The notes beneath the pieces were generated by a model. The model saw only the letters and a program-made list of their open reading frames with translations, did no database searches and was not told the origin of the DNA. This document shows positions 1-9,185 of a stretch of DNA of 15,128 nucleotides, one piece after another. Source of the stretch: JAWLBW01 sp041687475 (GTDB taxonomy: Bacteria > J088 > JAWLBW01); the NCBI GenBank assembly GCA_041687475.1, contig JAWLBW010000092.1, positions 1-15,128 on the forward strand, given 5' to 3'. Each line of letters opens with the position of its first letter. The stretch's first letter is position 1. Made by a program: the position numbers and the translations under genes.

Positions 1-3000
1 CGGTTTGGTGGAAACCGTACAATCGAAACCATGGCCAACACCAACTACTGCCTCAATGCCGACACGGGCAGCAGCAAGGTGCAGATTTACGAAGGCGGCC
101 TGTTCCGCGACTGCAACAACAACCCCAATGCCGAGGAACGCTGGACGCTCGTTCCGGTCAAGATGGCCTTCGGTTGGCTGCGCGACCGCGCAAGCAACTA
201 CTGTCTGGCCGTTTCCGGCAACAGCCAGGCAAACGGTACGACCGTTGTGTTGGCCAGCTGCGCCATCAGCGATTATCAGCAGTGGCTGTATGACGACATC
301 AACGGTTACTTCCGTCTGAAGGCAAATCCGAACAAGTGCCTTCATCACGGAGGAAGCCACTATGCCGGCGCTCCCATTCAGATTTGGGACTGCGCCGGGG
401 CCCAGCAACGATTCGATCGCAAGGGCGAGCTCATTCTCGTTCGTAACGGCTACTTCATCACCGGTGGCGCAAGCCCCGCGACGATGCGGTCGTACCGTAC
501 CGACAACAGCCAGACGTTCGAGCAGATTTCCGAGCCCTACACCATTACCTACCAACCGAACATGCACGACTGCGGCGACTTTTCGGGTCGTGACAAAGTC
601 TACACCGGTACGCGCGACGGTAATGGCGAACCTGTTTACTTCGATGCACTGGTGCCGCAGTGCGTACGCCCCAAATCGTACTGGTCCGATGACGCTCAGC
701 GCTGGATTCCTTGCGATCCGTTCGATACCTACCTGGCCGATGGGACCTTCAACCCTGAGCGAGACGATAACGAGCCGATTTATCCGGCCCCGTTCGGTGG
801 GGGAACCGACACCTGCGGCGTCGCCAACAGCATTTACGACCCCGGCACTTCGGGGTGGTACGGACTGAAGGTCGACTACCTGAATCTCAAGGGTGACGAC
901 GACCCGGTCTGGGAAGACAAAAACAGCATCGAGATCGGCCTGTCGACCAAAGACCTGCGTATCGAGCTCGGCTTCTGGGTCGACGTGAATCTGACCGGTT
1001 CGGTTTCGGGGCTGGTCGGCGACCCGAAACGCCGCTGGGCGCTCATCAACGCGCGCATCAGCGAGCTGAATGCCCGACCCAAGCTCAAGATTTACTCCAT
1101 CGACAGTTCGTCGTGCCTCGAGCCGGGGGGCAGCTGCTCGGGCTACTGGTATCCGTGGAACAACAACAAGCGTGATCCCGATCGCCTGGTCATTGACGTG
1201 GCCATGACCGAAGACGACATCGACCTCATTCTCGACAGCCCATCGTTCGAGATTGTTGAAGCCCCCGATTGTTTCGTCGCCGTGATCGGCATCTGTGCAA
1301 TGGATACCCCGACGCTCGTCGACACGGTCATGGAAGAATTGGGCGGCGTCATCAAGGGTGTCATCATTCCGCTCGTGCAGGATGCGGTCGGAGGGGCCGT
1401 CGAATCGCTGCCCGAACTGAACACGATTCTGGGCAACCCGATGAACCTCGGACGCACGCTGGTCGACGTGGGGCTCTATGCCACGCCGGAAGACGCAGCC
1501 TACCTGCCGGGCTCCGAATCGTCGGGCACGCGTTGGCCGGTGCGCATTTTTGAAGGTGCGGCCGCTGGCGACGAGGTTACCGACCTGCGCTTCGCGATCG
1601 GGCTCAAGCCGCTACCCTTCCGTCCGCCGAGCGGTCCGTACGACTTCGTTACCGTCGACACCAACGACCCGCCGCTGCCCGACTCGGTTTACGGCGTGCC
1701 CACGTTGGTCGACCCCGACACCAGTACCTGCGTCAACGGGCACGGCGGCAGCTATTCGCACAGCATTCTGGGCAACGGCAACAGCTATGGCTACAACAAC
1801 GCCACCGGAGTAATGACCCTGAGCTTCAGCAATGGTACCTATGGCGCGCTGCGAGCGGGTTACGTCATCAGGGACCTGTCGACCGGCGCTACGGCTACCA
1901 TCAAGGCGGTCAGCGGCGGCAACATCACGTTGCCCGTGGGCATCGTGAACGATTTCGACGGCGGCGCCTGGGAAATCGACATCGGGGTGGTTTCGGCGCT
2001 GAGTTACAGTCTGAATCCGGGCACGGTTGTCGTCGGTCAGGTTTTCGGCGACGACTCGACCAACAGCTTCGCCAATGTCATCGAGATTCGCGGCGCCGAT
2101 CTTCTGATTGAGCGCTTCTCACAGGTCGACTTCGACGGCGGAAACTTCAAGATTTACAACTGTTCCCGTCCTTCGCGCTATCCGGCCCGTGACGCCGACC
2201 AACAGGTCGACGAAGACGATTACGTGGTGACGGGTTCGTTCACCGACCCCCGTACCGGAACCGTCTACAACGAAAAAGACGTCATTCCCGAATACTGGAA
2301 GGGACCCATCGAAGAGCACAAACGCGCTCCCTCGTGGTGCGCCACTCCCGAAGAGTTGCGCATGGGATCGACGCCTGCCGACCTGGCCACGTTGTACCCG
2401 CAATCTTCCTGGCTCAGCTTCGATTCGACATACGACAAGAAGTACAGCAATCAACCTGCGGGACCGCGCAATACCATCGGGCAGTGGGATGAGATGCCGC
2501 CGGGCACCGTTCTGCGGCAGAACACGAACGATGGTTCGACCGAGCCGAACCCCGTGACCTACGACTTTTCGGTGCACCTGCACCAACGTTCGCTTGCCAA
2601 CCTGATGCAGGGGTTGGTGGCCTCTGGTGCGGCGTGTCTTGAATTTGCGGCGCAGGACACCACGGGCGCCGATACGCCCTGGAAGTCGCTTCTGGCTACG
2701 GACCGCTTCGCCGCGTTCATGCCTGAGCTGCAGTCGATGTTCCCCAACCAGTTTGTGAGCGTGCGGCTGTACCCGACGACGCCTCCGCGGGTGCGCACCG
2801 GGGTGGGGCGGCTTACGTTCACGCCCGAGGAACGTCTGCGCGATCCCACCGGCGGGCCGCTTCCCATCATGAACGAGCGCTATACGCTGGGCATTGCCTT
2901 TCCCGATCTCAAAATCGAATTCTGGGTTCAGGATCCCGAGTCGGGCAGTGAAGCCCAGGTACTGTCCATGTACTGGAACACCGTGGTCGGCTTCTTCGCG

Positions 3001-4155
3001 AAGAACGTGCGGCAATGCTACAAGCTCGATCCGAAATACGGCACGCCGGAGTGCACGTCGCCGCAGGTCAACGTGCGAACCGCGTCGGGATATTATGAGC
3101 TCTTCTTCGACATGAATGCACAGTCGTTGCAGGAAAGCTTCGAAAACGGCATTGACGGCTTCGGTCCCGGATTCTTCTCAAACCAGGAAATCGGGCTGAC
3201 CCGAGGCTCGTCGGCGTTTGTCATCGATAGCACGATCTGCCAGGCAAGCAGCAAATGCAACATGCTGGGGCTTTCCCAGGCCGTGCCGACCCTTCTGAGT
3301 TCGCTCATTCAGGCGTTTATCGTCACGCGTATTACGTTTCAGGACTTGACGCTCGACCTGTTGTACATAGGCCCTGATGGCCCCAACGACGATTTCGTGG
3401 GCGGTGGCGACTACCTTGGTATCTACGCCCGCATGCTCGGCGATCTGAACATTCTCAATCTGATCGGCGATCTGTCTTTCGCGCCGCGGTACAACAGCCT
3501 GGCGTCGGTTTCAATGGCCGGACTCGAGACCGTCGACGAACTGGTGTTCAACACGAACACGCCCGCCGTTCCGGTTTCACTCAATCGTCTGTACACAAGT
3601 GATCAGTCGGTCGACAGCTATACCTGGAGCGTCGACGGCGGTTTCTGGCATACGCCGGTTACCCATGAAGTTCTTCAGCTCGGTCTGCTTACCGAAGGTT
3701 GGCACAAGCTGGCGGTGCGCACGCTGAACGATTCGACGGCCGGGGCAGTGGCGCAGGTCGTGCCGACGGAAATCGAGTTCCGTGTCGACACGCTTCCCCC
3801 GGAAATTACCGTCGGCGATTCGGCCGAAGGGTGGTTCCGTAAGCATCTGCCTGCCAGAATCGTCGATCTGCAGACGCCGGCGAAACATATCAGCGCCACC
3901 TATTCGTTCGACGGCGAGCCGGCGCGGGTTCTCGACGACAATGAGATTCCGCTCTCCGACGTTTCGTCGGGGCGCCGGGTGCTGCGTGTCACGGCTTGGG
4001 ACGATGCGGGCAACAAGAGTACCATGGTGAAGGAACTTTACCTGTCGTCGACCGGGTGTTCGAGCTCGACCCCGGCCGATGGGCTGATCGTTCTGGTGAT
4101 GGTCTTCGCCGGCCTGGCGTCGCGCCGGTTGCTTGTAAAGCGCAGTGAGGGATAG
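1..4155 (+). CDS. Giant secreted ricin-B-type lectin protein with Cys-containing C-terminal sorting tail (5' partial)
   Basis: The reading frame is open from base 1, so the first ATG (position 31) is probably internal and the true start and signal peptide lie upstream. Residues below are numbered from that ATG. Residues 1-150 form a ricin-type beta-trefoil: three NYCL/KCL-type subdomains with QxW-like signatures (ERW 36-38, QQW 83-85, QQRF 125-128) and paired cysteines, which suggests carbohydrate binding. About 280-560 and 850-1150 are long unassigned regions with alternating beta strands and amphipathic helices; by pattern only they recall lipid-binding TULIP/BPI-like folds. About 566-715 is a Gly/Asn/Ser-rich beta-structured insert. 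About 1180-1335 is Ig-like, with a VDTLPPEI linker. The last 35 residues contain GC (Cys1343), a hydrophobic helix and RR, as in MYXO-/Synerg-CTERM tails, so I infer surface sorting. It is first in a three-gene operon, with the next gene starting 6 bases after the stop. The lectin call is firm; the overall function is unknown. Confidence 0.85.
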   Translation, partial: RFGGNRTIETMANTNYCLNADTGSSKVQIYEGGLFRDCNNNPNAEERWTLVPVKMAFGWLRDRASNYCLAVSGNSQANGTTVVLASCAISDYQQWLYDDINGYFRLKANPNKCLHHGGSHYAGAPIQIWDCAGAQQRFDRKGELILVRNGYFITGGASPATMRSYRTDNSQTFEQISEPYTITYQPNMHDCGDFSGRDKVYTGTRDGNGEPVYFDALVPQCVRPKSYWSDDAQRWIPCDPFDTYLADGTFNPERDDNEPIYPAPFGGGTDTCGVANSIYDPGTSGWYGLKVDYLNLKGDDDPVWEDKNSIEIGLSTKDLRIELGFWVDVNLTGSVSGLVGDPKRRWALINARISELNARPKLKIYSIDSSSCLEPGGSCSGYWYPWNNNKRDPDRLVIDVAMTEDDIDLILDSPSFEIVEAPDCFVAVIGICAMDTPTLVDTVMEELGGVIKGVIIPLVQDAVGGAVESLPELNTILGNPMNLGRTLVDVGLYATPEDAAYLPGSESSGTRWPVRIFEGAAAGDEVTDLRFAIGLKPLPFRPPSGPYDFVTVDTNDPPLPDSVYGVPTLVDPDTSTCVNGHGGSYSHSILGNGNSYGYNNATGVMTLSFSNGTYGALRAGYVIRDLSTGATATIKAVSGGNITLPVGIVNDFDGGAWEIDIGVVSALSYSLNPGTVVVGQVFGDDSTNSFANVIEIRGADLLIERFSQVDFDGGNFKIYNCSRPSRYPARDADQQVDEDDYVVTGSFTDPRTGTVYNEKDVIPEYWKGPIEEHKRAPSWCATPEELRMGSTPADLATLYPQSSWLSFDSTYDKKYSNQPAGPRNTIGQWDEMPPGTVLRQNTNDGSTEPNPVTYDFSVHLHQRSLANLMQGLVASGAACLEFAAQDTTGADTPWKSLLATDRFAAFMPELQSMFPNQFVSVRLYPTTPPRVRTGVGRLTFTPEERLRDPTGGPLPIMNERYTLGIAFPDLKIEFWVQDPESGSEAQVLSMYWNTVVGFFAKNVRQCYKLDPKYGTPECTSPQVNVRTASGYYELFFDMNAQSLQESFENGIDGFGPGFFSNQEIGLTRGSSAFVIDSTICQASSKCNMLGLSQAVPTLLSSLIQAFIVTRITFQDLTLDLLYIGPDGPNDDFVGGGDYLGIYARMLGDLNILNLIGDLSFAPRYNSLASVSMAGLETVDELVFNTNTPAVPVSLNRLYTSDQSVDSYTWSVDGGFWHTPVTHEVLQLGLLTEGWHKLAVRTLNDSTAGAVAQVVPTEIEFRVDTLPPEITVGDSAEGWFRKHLPARIVDLQTPAKHISATYSFDGEPARVLDDNEIPLSDVSSGRRVLRVTAWDDAGNKSTMVKELYLSSTGCSSSTPADGLIVLVMVFAGLASRRLLVKRSEG

Positions 4156-4161
4156 GGAACA

Positions 4162-5043
4162 ATGGGGGTTGGAATCAAACGTGTCTTATTGGCTGTCGTC
4201 GGTCTGCTCGCCGCAGCCTTGCCGCTGCCGGCCGAGCCGCTGCGAACTTCTGCAACGGCCGACGAAGCCGACCTGCTGAAGCGTCGGTTTCAGGCGGCGT
4301 TGTATGCAGCCATCAGACCCGAGTCGTACGACCATGTCGATTCGCAGATTGAAACGCTGCGTGCGCTCGAAAAGGATTTCGGCCTTCGGTTGTACACCGA
4401 AGACGCCGTTGAGCTGCTGGGCGAACAGTTTCCCCATCTCAAGGCTCTCGAGCAAGAGGGCGAAGCATCGGGCATCCGCAAGTTTCAACCCGTCGAAAAG
4501 GCGGCTCGTCAAGGAACGCCGAGCAATTTCGTGGTCGAGGCTATCGCCTACACCGCGGTTTGTCTTCCGTCCGAAACCGACTACAACCTGAGTTACCTCG
4601 ACTTTCTCGAACGCCGGAAGTGGCCTTCTCTGCGTAAGGGAAGCGAGCCGCTCAGGTACGCCTTCTACCTGCGAATGTACAAGCGCGGGTGCCTTGAGAA
4701 GAAAGCGTTTCTCGGGCGTACCCGTCACCTGGCCGGGAAGCTGGTCGAGCTGCTTTCGCAGTCGGACCTGAGAGCCGGAGACGCGGCGGCGTACCTTTAC
4801 TTTCTGGCGGCAACCCACCGGCTCGACATGGTTTCCGGCGAGCTGCTGCGTCGTTTCGTTCGCGCCCAGGAAGTTACCGGATCCTGGCGCGAAAGTCAGA
4901 CCGGCGACCCCGCGATTGCCGCCGCGCAGGGCGCTTATGTCATCAGAGCGCTGTTGAAGCGAAGCGGTGTTGAAGTCGACGATATGGAAGTGTTCGAAGC
5001 CCAGGGCAAGCTGGCCTCCATTCCCGCACCGATACCGTTCTGA
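4162..5043 (+). CDS. Secreted alpha-helical protein of unknown function
   Basis: This 293-residue protein starts 6 bases after the lectin gene stop, with an AGGG-type ribosome site overlapping the end of that gene. Residues 1-24 are a standard signal peptide (Lys near the N-terminus, Leu/Ala-rich core, cleavage likely after PLPA), so export to the periplasm or beyond is expected. The mature part is almost entirely helical. Residues about 234-263 (an AQ..TGSW stretch followed by an AIAAAQGAYVIRALL helix) resemble one repeat of alpha/alpha-toroid proteins such as the prenyltransferase/squalene-cyclase superfamily, but no catalytic motif is visible. Only two cysteines are visible in the mature chain, and there is no membrane anchor. 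The tight packing between a surface lectin and a lipoprotein suggests all three work in one envelope process. I do not recognise the family; an accessory or assembly role is only a guess. Confidence 0.8.
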   Translation: MGVGIKRVLLAVVGLLAAALPLPAEPLRTSATADEADLLKRRFQAALYAAIRPESYDHVDSQIETLRALEKDFGLRLYTEDAVELLGEQFPHLKALEQEGEASGIRKFQPVEKAARQGTPSNFVVEAIAYTAVCLPSETDYNLSYLDFLERRKWPSLRKGSEPLRYAFYLRMYKRGCLEKKAFLGRTRHLAGKLVELLSQSDLRAGDAAAYLYFLAATHRLDMVSGELLRRFVRAQEVTGSWRESQTGDPAIAAAQGAYVIRALLKRSGVEVDDMEVFEAQGKLASIPAPIPF

Positions 5044-5056
5044 CGGAAACGACGGT

Positions 5057-8000
5057 ATGTACTTTCCTCGCTGCTTCGTGTTGCTTCTCGCGGTACTGTT
5101 GCTTGCGGCTTGTTCAGACGTCGTGAGCGACACGGGGCGCAGGCCGGGCCCGGAGTCGCCGGACCTGATGGTCGAGCCCGAACCCGGTCGCTACGGCGTT
5201 TCGAGGTTGGCCGTGAGAATCACGGCGCCGAGTGAAGCGCATGAGCTCTGGTTCGACTACGACCGAACGCCCGTCGCTGCCGGCGTGGGCCACAAAGGCG
5301 AGTTCGAGGTGCTGCTCTCGCGTTCGACCCGGCTTCATGTCGTTGTTGTCGACCCCCGGGGGCGCGAGTGGGGCCCTTTCATTTTCCAGTACCTCCTGCA
5401 GGCCGAAAGTAAGGGCAAATCGGCCTGCGTAATCATTCCCGAAGCCGACATGGTCAACGGCGCCGAAACGGTAACCGTGGCCGTCGAGTTTTCCCGATCG
5501 ACCGAGCTTGATCGGTTCTACCTGACAATAGACGGCGAAGAATCGGAGGTCGCGCGCGAAGCTCTCGACGAGACCGGAGCTTTCAGCTTCACGGCGGGGC
5601 CCTGGCCCGAAGGAGGCGTGCAGGAATTCGGTTGTCGCGTCGCAGGGGCGAACCCTTTTGTCGGACGCGGCTCCATTCTTGTCGACGCGACGCCGCCCGC
5701 TCTGGCGTGGAATACGGCGGGGGGAAGCGTCGGGCGCTCCGACTGGCCGGTCGACCTGTCGTTTACCGCCGCCGACGCCGAGTCGGGTCTTCTCGATGTT
5801 CTGGTCTGTACCTCGTCTGCCTGCCAAGCCGGTTGGGGCGTGGGCGACGGCATCTTCGAGCTTGCCACCGCTTTCACGACGGGCACCGATTTTGCCGTCG
5901 AGGTAACGGTTTCAGCGCAGGATCGCGTCGGAAACAAGGCGCTGCTCGCCCCGCTGATCTATGGAGTCGACTTCGTCGAACCGCCGGCCAACCCGCTCGC
6001 AGGGCTGACGGCGACCACTTTACCCGTGGTGTCGGTGTCCGACTTCCTTCCGTCTACGGACCCTGTCGGCGAAATCTATCGGGTCGGTGCTTTCGGCGCC
6101 GCCCTCGATCCCGTGGCGCTGACGTTGAATACCGGTTGGAACGACTATGTTTATCGCCGATCAGGTAAGAACGAGTGGGAATCGTTTGCCGTTTACCGCA
6201 TGGGATTTCGCGCCGAACTGCCCGCACTCGGAGCTCCCTGGTCGGCCTACGCGTCGAATGCGACCATTCCAGCGTGGCAGGGGCGTTATCTGGGCCCTGT
6301 GAGTGGAAGCACATTCAACGCAGGGTGGTGGGACATTCCCCATGTCTGGTTTGTTGCCGATCACGACGGCGACGGCACGTGGAGTGGCGGCGATACGGTA
6401 TGCGCTCCGGCCGCCGATGCACGCGACGACAAGTGGGCATGGCAGGCCGAAGCACGTGTCTTTACCGCCGACGAGCTCTCTTGCCACGATTCCGTGGAAG
6501 CCGACGAGCGTGCATTCACCGTATTCTGCAACGACTGTGCGGTCGGCGGGCGCTTGTATGCCGAGGCGCGCCAGGGGTGGGCTGCTTTTCCCCTTTATCA
6601 TGGGGCGGCTACCGATGTCACGGCGCCGACGCTCGTCACCGGCGCGACGCTTTCGGTGCCGGTGCCGAATGAATCGTTGTGCATCTTTTTCTGGGATGAA
6701 AACGCCAATGCGGTTGCCGACGGGCGTGAAGCCAGGTCTTTCGGCGGCTGCGATATGGCCGTACGGCTCCTTTCGCGTCAGGAGGGCGTCTTCGGCGCAC
6801 GACTGGCCGGAGAAGAGATCGTGATTGCGGGCCTGCCGTATGGCGTGACCGCGCATGCCTCGCTTGAACTGCACGACGACCGGGGAGCCTGGTTGCGGCG
6901 GCCGCTCGAGCTCTTGCGCGACGGCAACGGCACCGGGGTCACGCATCTGTCGCTTCCCGACGACCTTCCGGGCGGGCTTCCCTGGCGGCTTCGGGTTACC
7001 GAGCCGACAGGGGTTCAGCATGAAGCCGAGGTGGTTTCACCTTCGGCGGCGACAAGCCAGACCCTCTGGTTCCAGGTGTTTGACGAAAACGCCGAGCAGG
7101 TTACGAACGACACGGCCGTACTGCTCAGTGGTTCGGAAGGTACGTACGGTTTCTTGCTTGCGGGGGGCGGCGCGGTGGCCCCCGTTCCGGTCGGAATTCC
7201 CGCCATCGGGTCGCTGTCGTCTGCCGTCGCCTTACGTGAAGGATATCTTTCGCGGCAGATTGCGCTCGGTGCGACGACGGTAACCCTTCAGGTTCTCGGG
7301 GCCGACAGTGTCGGAACCATTGCCGGGAGAGTCGAAGACTCCCTGGGACCTCCGGTTTCCTTCGCCCATGTGTCGTGGAGCGCGTCTCCCTGGTACAGCG
7401 AAACCATGGCCGACGGCGAAGGACGCTTTTCGCTACCGGCCCTGGGCGACGGCTGGCTGATGGTGCGGGGGCCGTTGCCGCAACAGGTGGCGTCTCGAAA
7501 TTTCATCATGCTCAGCGACTCGAGGCTCGAAGGCATTCGCATAACAGTGCCCGCGCACGACGACTCGGTCGCACGGGGCCTTCTGGGCGACGCCGCGTCG
7601 ACTTGGGTCGGCGGTGTGGGCGAGCCGATCGACACCATCATCGACGGCCCCTATTACTACGCATCGGTTACCGGCGGTGTTTATACCCACCATGTGGGCG
7701 ATATGCAACGTCGCTTCGTGGTGCCCGGCTTCCTGCCGTCGTACACGACCCCCTTGTTTTATGAATGGGTACCGGCGCCCCCGTCGGTTGGGTGGGACGT
7801 CGCGCAGTACGTGGCCTGCGGCGACCGTCGACAGCAGACCGGCGGCGGCACGATCATCGTCGATGGCCCGTGCTGGCAGTGGTTCGTCGAGGTCGGGCCC
7901 GAGCGGTACTTCCTGGGGAACGTCGATGCCGGGGCGAGTGTTGACCCGCAGCCGCGCTTCGGCGACCTGCGAATCGATATTGCCGGCCTGGCCGACGACA

Positions 8001-8200
8001 CCCTGGTTCTTGCCGACCGGTTCTTCAACCGTACGATTCGCCTGCCCCTTGTCGATACCCGCGCCGAGGGGGTGGTTCCGGTGGGGGCTTACGACGTTGC
8101 GCTGTCTGACGGAACGCCGGTAGCCGACGGTCAGGGAAAGCCGGCGCGGGTTCAGGTGATCGGGGGCGGAACCTCGGGCTATTCCTTGCCCGCGCCCTGA
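5057..8200 (+). CDS. Large outer-membrane lipoprotein with Ig-like and carboxypeptidase-regulatory domains
   Basis: I chose the ATG at 5057 because it gives a textbook lipoprotein signal: MYFPR, a Leu/Ala core, then the lipobox LAAC with Cys19. GGAAA lies 7 bases upstream. The frame extends further upstream but with no signal peptide. Ser at +2 and Asp at +3 suggest outer-membrane retention by the E. coli +2 rule. Mature product is about 1029 residues. Domains by eye: residues about 40-120 and 120-205 are beta-sandwich modules; 209-300 is an Ig-like module opening with VDATPP; about 435-446 is a DxDGDG calcium-loop-like motif, with a related DENANAVADG motif at 547; about 753-805 resembles a carboxypeptidase-regulatory-like (CarboxypepD_reg) domain, GTIAGRVED to RFSLPALGDG. 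The remaining C-terminal part is beta-rich and unassigned. It begins 13 bases after the preceding stop and is the last gene of the operon. A structural or adhesive surface role is inferred; no enzyme motif is seen. Confidence 0.85.
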   Translation: MYFPRCFVLLLAVLLLAACSDVVSDTGRRPGPESPDLMVEPEPGRYGVSRLAVRITAPSEAHELWFDYDRTPVAAGVGHKGEFEVLLSRSTRLHVVVVDPRGREWGPFIFQYLLQAESKGKSACVIIPEADMVNGAETVTVAVEFSRSTELDRFYLTIDGEESEVAREALDETGAFSFTAGPWPEGGVQEFGCRVAGANPFVGRGSILVDATPPALAWNTAGGSVGRSDWPVDLSFTAADAESGLLDVLVCTSSACQAGWGVGDGIFELATAFTTGTDFAVEVTVSAQDRVGNKALLAPLIYGVDFVEPPANPLAGLTATTLPVVSVSDFLPSTDPVGEIYRVGAFGAALDPVALTLNTGWNDYVYRRSGKNEWESFAVYRMGFRAELPALGAPWSAYASNATIPAWQGRYLGPVSGSTFNAGWWDIPHVWFVADHDGDGTWSGGDTVCAPAADARDDKWAWQAEARVFTADELSCHDSVEADERAFTVFCNDCAVGGRLYAEARQGWAAFPLYHGAATDVTAPTLVTGATLSVPVPNESLCIFFWDENANAVADGREARSFGGCDMAVRLLSRQEGVFGARLAGEEIVIAGLPYGVTAHASLELHDDRGAWLRRPLELLRDGNGTGVTHLSLPDDLPGGLPWRLRVTEPTGVQHEAEVVSPSAATSQTLWFQVFDENAEQVTNDTAVLLSGSEGTYGFLLAGGGAVAPVPVGIPAIGSLSSAVALREGYLSRQIALGATTVTLQVLGADSVGTIAGRVEDSLGPPVSFAHVSWSASPWYSETMADGEGRFSLPALGDGWLMVRGPLPQQVASRNFIMLSDSRLEGIRITVPAHDDSVARGLLGDAASTWVGGVGEPIDTIIDGPYYYASVTGGVYTHHVGDMQRRFVVPGFLPSYTTPLFYEWVPAPPSVGWDVAQYVACGDRRQQTGGGTIIVDGPCWQWFVEVGPERYFLGNVDAGASVDPQPRFGDLRIDIAGLADDTLVLADRFFNRTIRLPLVDTRAEGVVPVGAYDVALSDGTPVADGQGKPARVQVIGGGTSGYSLPAP

Positions 8201-8228
8201 GGCGCCGGGGCTGCTTCGTACCTGCGGC

Positions 8229-8258
8229 TTGCCGGGTAGCCGGTCGTGTATGTAGACT
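8229..8258 (+). promoter_or_regulatory. Candidate promoter for the BASS transporter gene
   Basis: TTGCCG (8229-8234) and TAGACT (8253-8258) are separated by 18 bases in the gap between the lipoprotein stop and the transporter start. Each hexamer is only a partial match to the sigma-70 consensus. The 109-base gap has no convincing terminator, so read-through from the upstream operon is also possible. Confidence 0.22.
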
Positions 8259-8309
8259 GTGGGCACGTCGGCACTCCGTTGCAGCAGTGGCCGGCGGCAG
8301 GCAACCCCC

Positions 8310-9179
8310 ATGTCGACAGCAGATATTTTCATCGCCGGCCTTGCCATGCTCACCATGCTGGGCATGGGGCTCGACCTTACCTTCGACCAGCTTGGCCGGG
8401 GCCTGGCCGAACGACCGGGCGCCACGCTGGTCGGCCTTCTGGTAAACATTCTCGTCTTTCCGCTGCTTGCGCTGGGCATTGCCTGGGGCTTCGGGCTTTC
8501 CGGTCCGCTGTTTGCCGGTTTTCTGCTCTGCGCGGCCTCGCCCGGCGGGGGAACCGGGTCGCTGCTGACGTGGATGTCGCGCGGCCGCATCGCCTTTTCC
8601 ATCGGGCTGCTCGTCTTGTTGACGCTTTCGAGCCTCGTCGTGACGCCTATGTGGATGCTGGCCTTCGCCCCGCCCACGACGGGCGCCGACCCCTGGGATG
8701 CGGCGGCGCTCATGCTTCGGCCCATCATCCTGTACATTCTTCTTCCCCTTGCCGCCGGTCTCTATACCCGCCGCGTGGCCCCCGAGCTGGCGTTGCGCTG
8801 GCAGCCGCGGGTCGCACGCGTAAGCGTCTGGCTGCTCGTGGCCATCGTGCTGGCCTACGTCGTGCTGAAGGGTCCCCTGCTGTTTGATGCGGGCGGCGGT
8901 ATTCTCGGCGCCTCGGGGTTGGCGGTGCTGTTGTCGCTGGTCAGCGGTATGTTGTTGCGCCCGCAAGGGCAGGGCGGATGGCGGCGTGCCCTCGGTTTCA
9001 CGACCGGCGTGCGCAACATGACGCTCGGTCTGCTGCTCGCTTCGACCTGCTATCGTGAAGACGAGACCCTGCTGGCCGTACTGGCGTACGGTATGTTCAT
9101 GTATCTCATCGGCGTACCGTCGGCCGCCTGGTTCGGCCGCCGTGCTCGCGCCGAAGACCCGGAACGTCAGCTCGCCTGA
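8310..9179 (+). CDS. BASS-family (bile acid:sodium symporter-like, SBF domain) membrane transporter
   Basis: The product is 289 residues of nearly continuous hydrophobic helices (about nine or ten), the usual size for a bacterial BASS/SBF transporter of the inner membrane. Family signatures: LGMGLDLTFDQL near residues 17-28; the crossover stretch SPGGGTGSLLTWMSRG at 78-93, matching the usual PGGTASN..T region; and TTGVRNMTLG at 231-240, matching the second crossover. The ATG at 8310 is preferred over an upstream GTG at 8259 because the family alignment starts there; the ribosome site is weak. Na+-ligand positions differ from classic members: the acidic residue and Gln of the second crossover are Thr and Arg, and the Asn of the first is Ser. 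Coupling may therefore differ. The substrate cannot be told from sequence; BASS proteins carry organic anions such as bile acids, keto acids or pantoate. It converges on mntA. Confidence 0.87.
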   Translation: MSTADIFIAGLAMLTMLGMGLDLTFDQLGRGLAERPGATLVGLLVNILVFPLLALGIAWGFGLSGPLFAGFLLCAASPGGGTGSLLTWMSRGRIAFSIGLLVLLTLSSLVVTPMWMLAFAPPTTGADPWDAAALMLRPIILYILLPLAAGLYTRRVAPELALRWQPRVARVSVWLLVAIVLAYVVLKGPLLFDAGGGILGASGLAVLLSLVSGMLLRPQGQGGWRRALGFTTGVRNMTLGLLLASTCYREDETLLAVLAYGMFMYLIGVPSAAWFGRRARAEDPERQLA

Positions 9180-9185
9180 CGAATT

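Noticed and set aside
7433..8737. Minus-strand open frame (about 430 codons) spanning the lipoprotein end and transporter start
   Set aside because: It crosses two real genes on the other strand and shows low-complexity Arg/Pro/Ser sequence with no ribosome site or motif.
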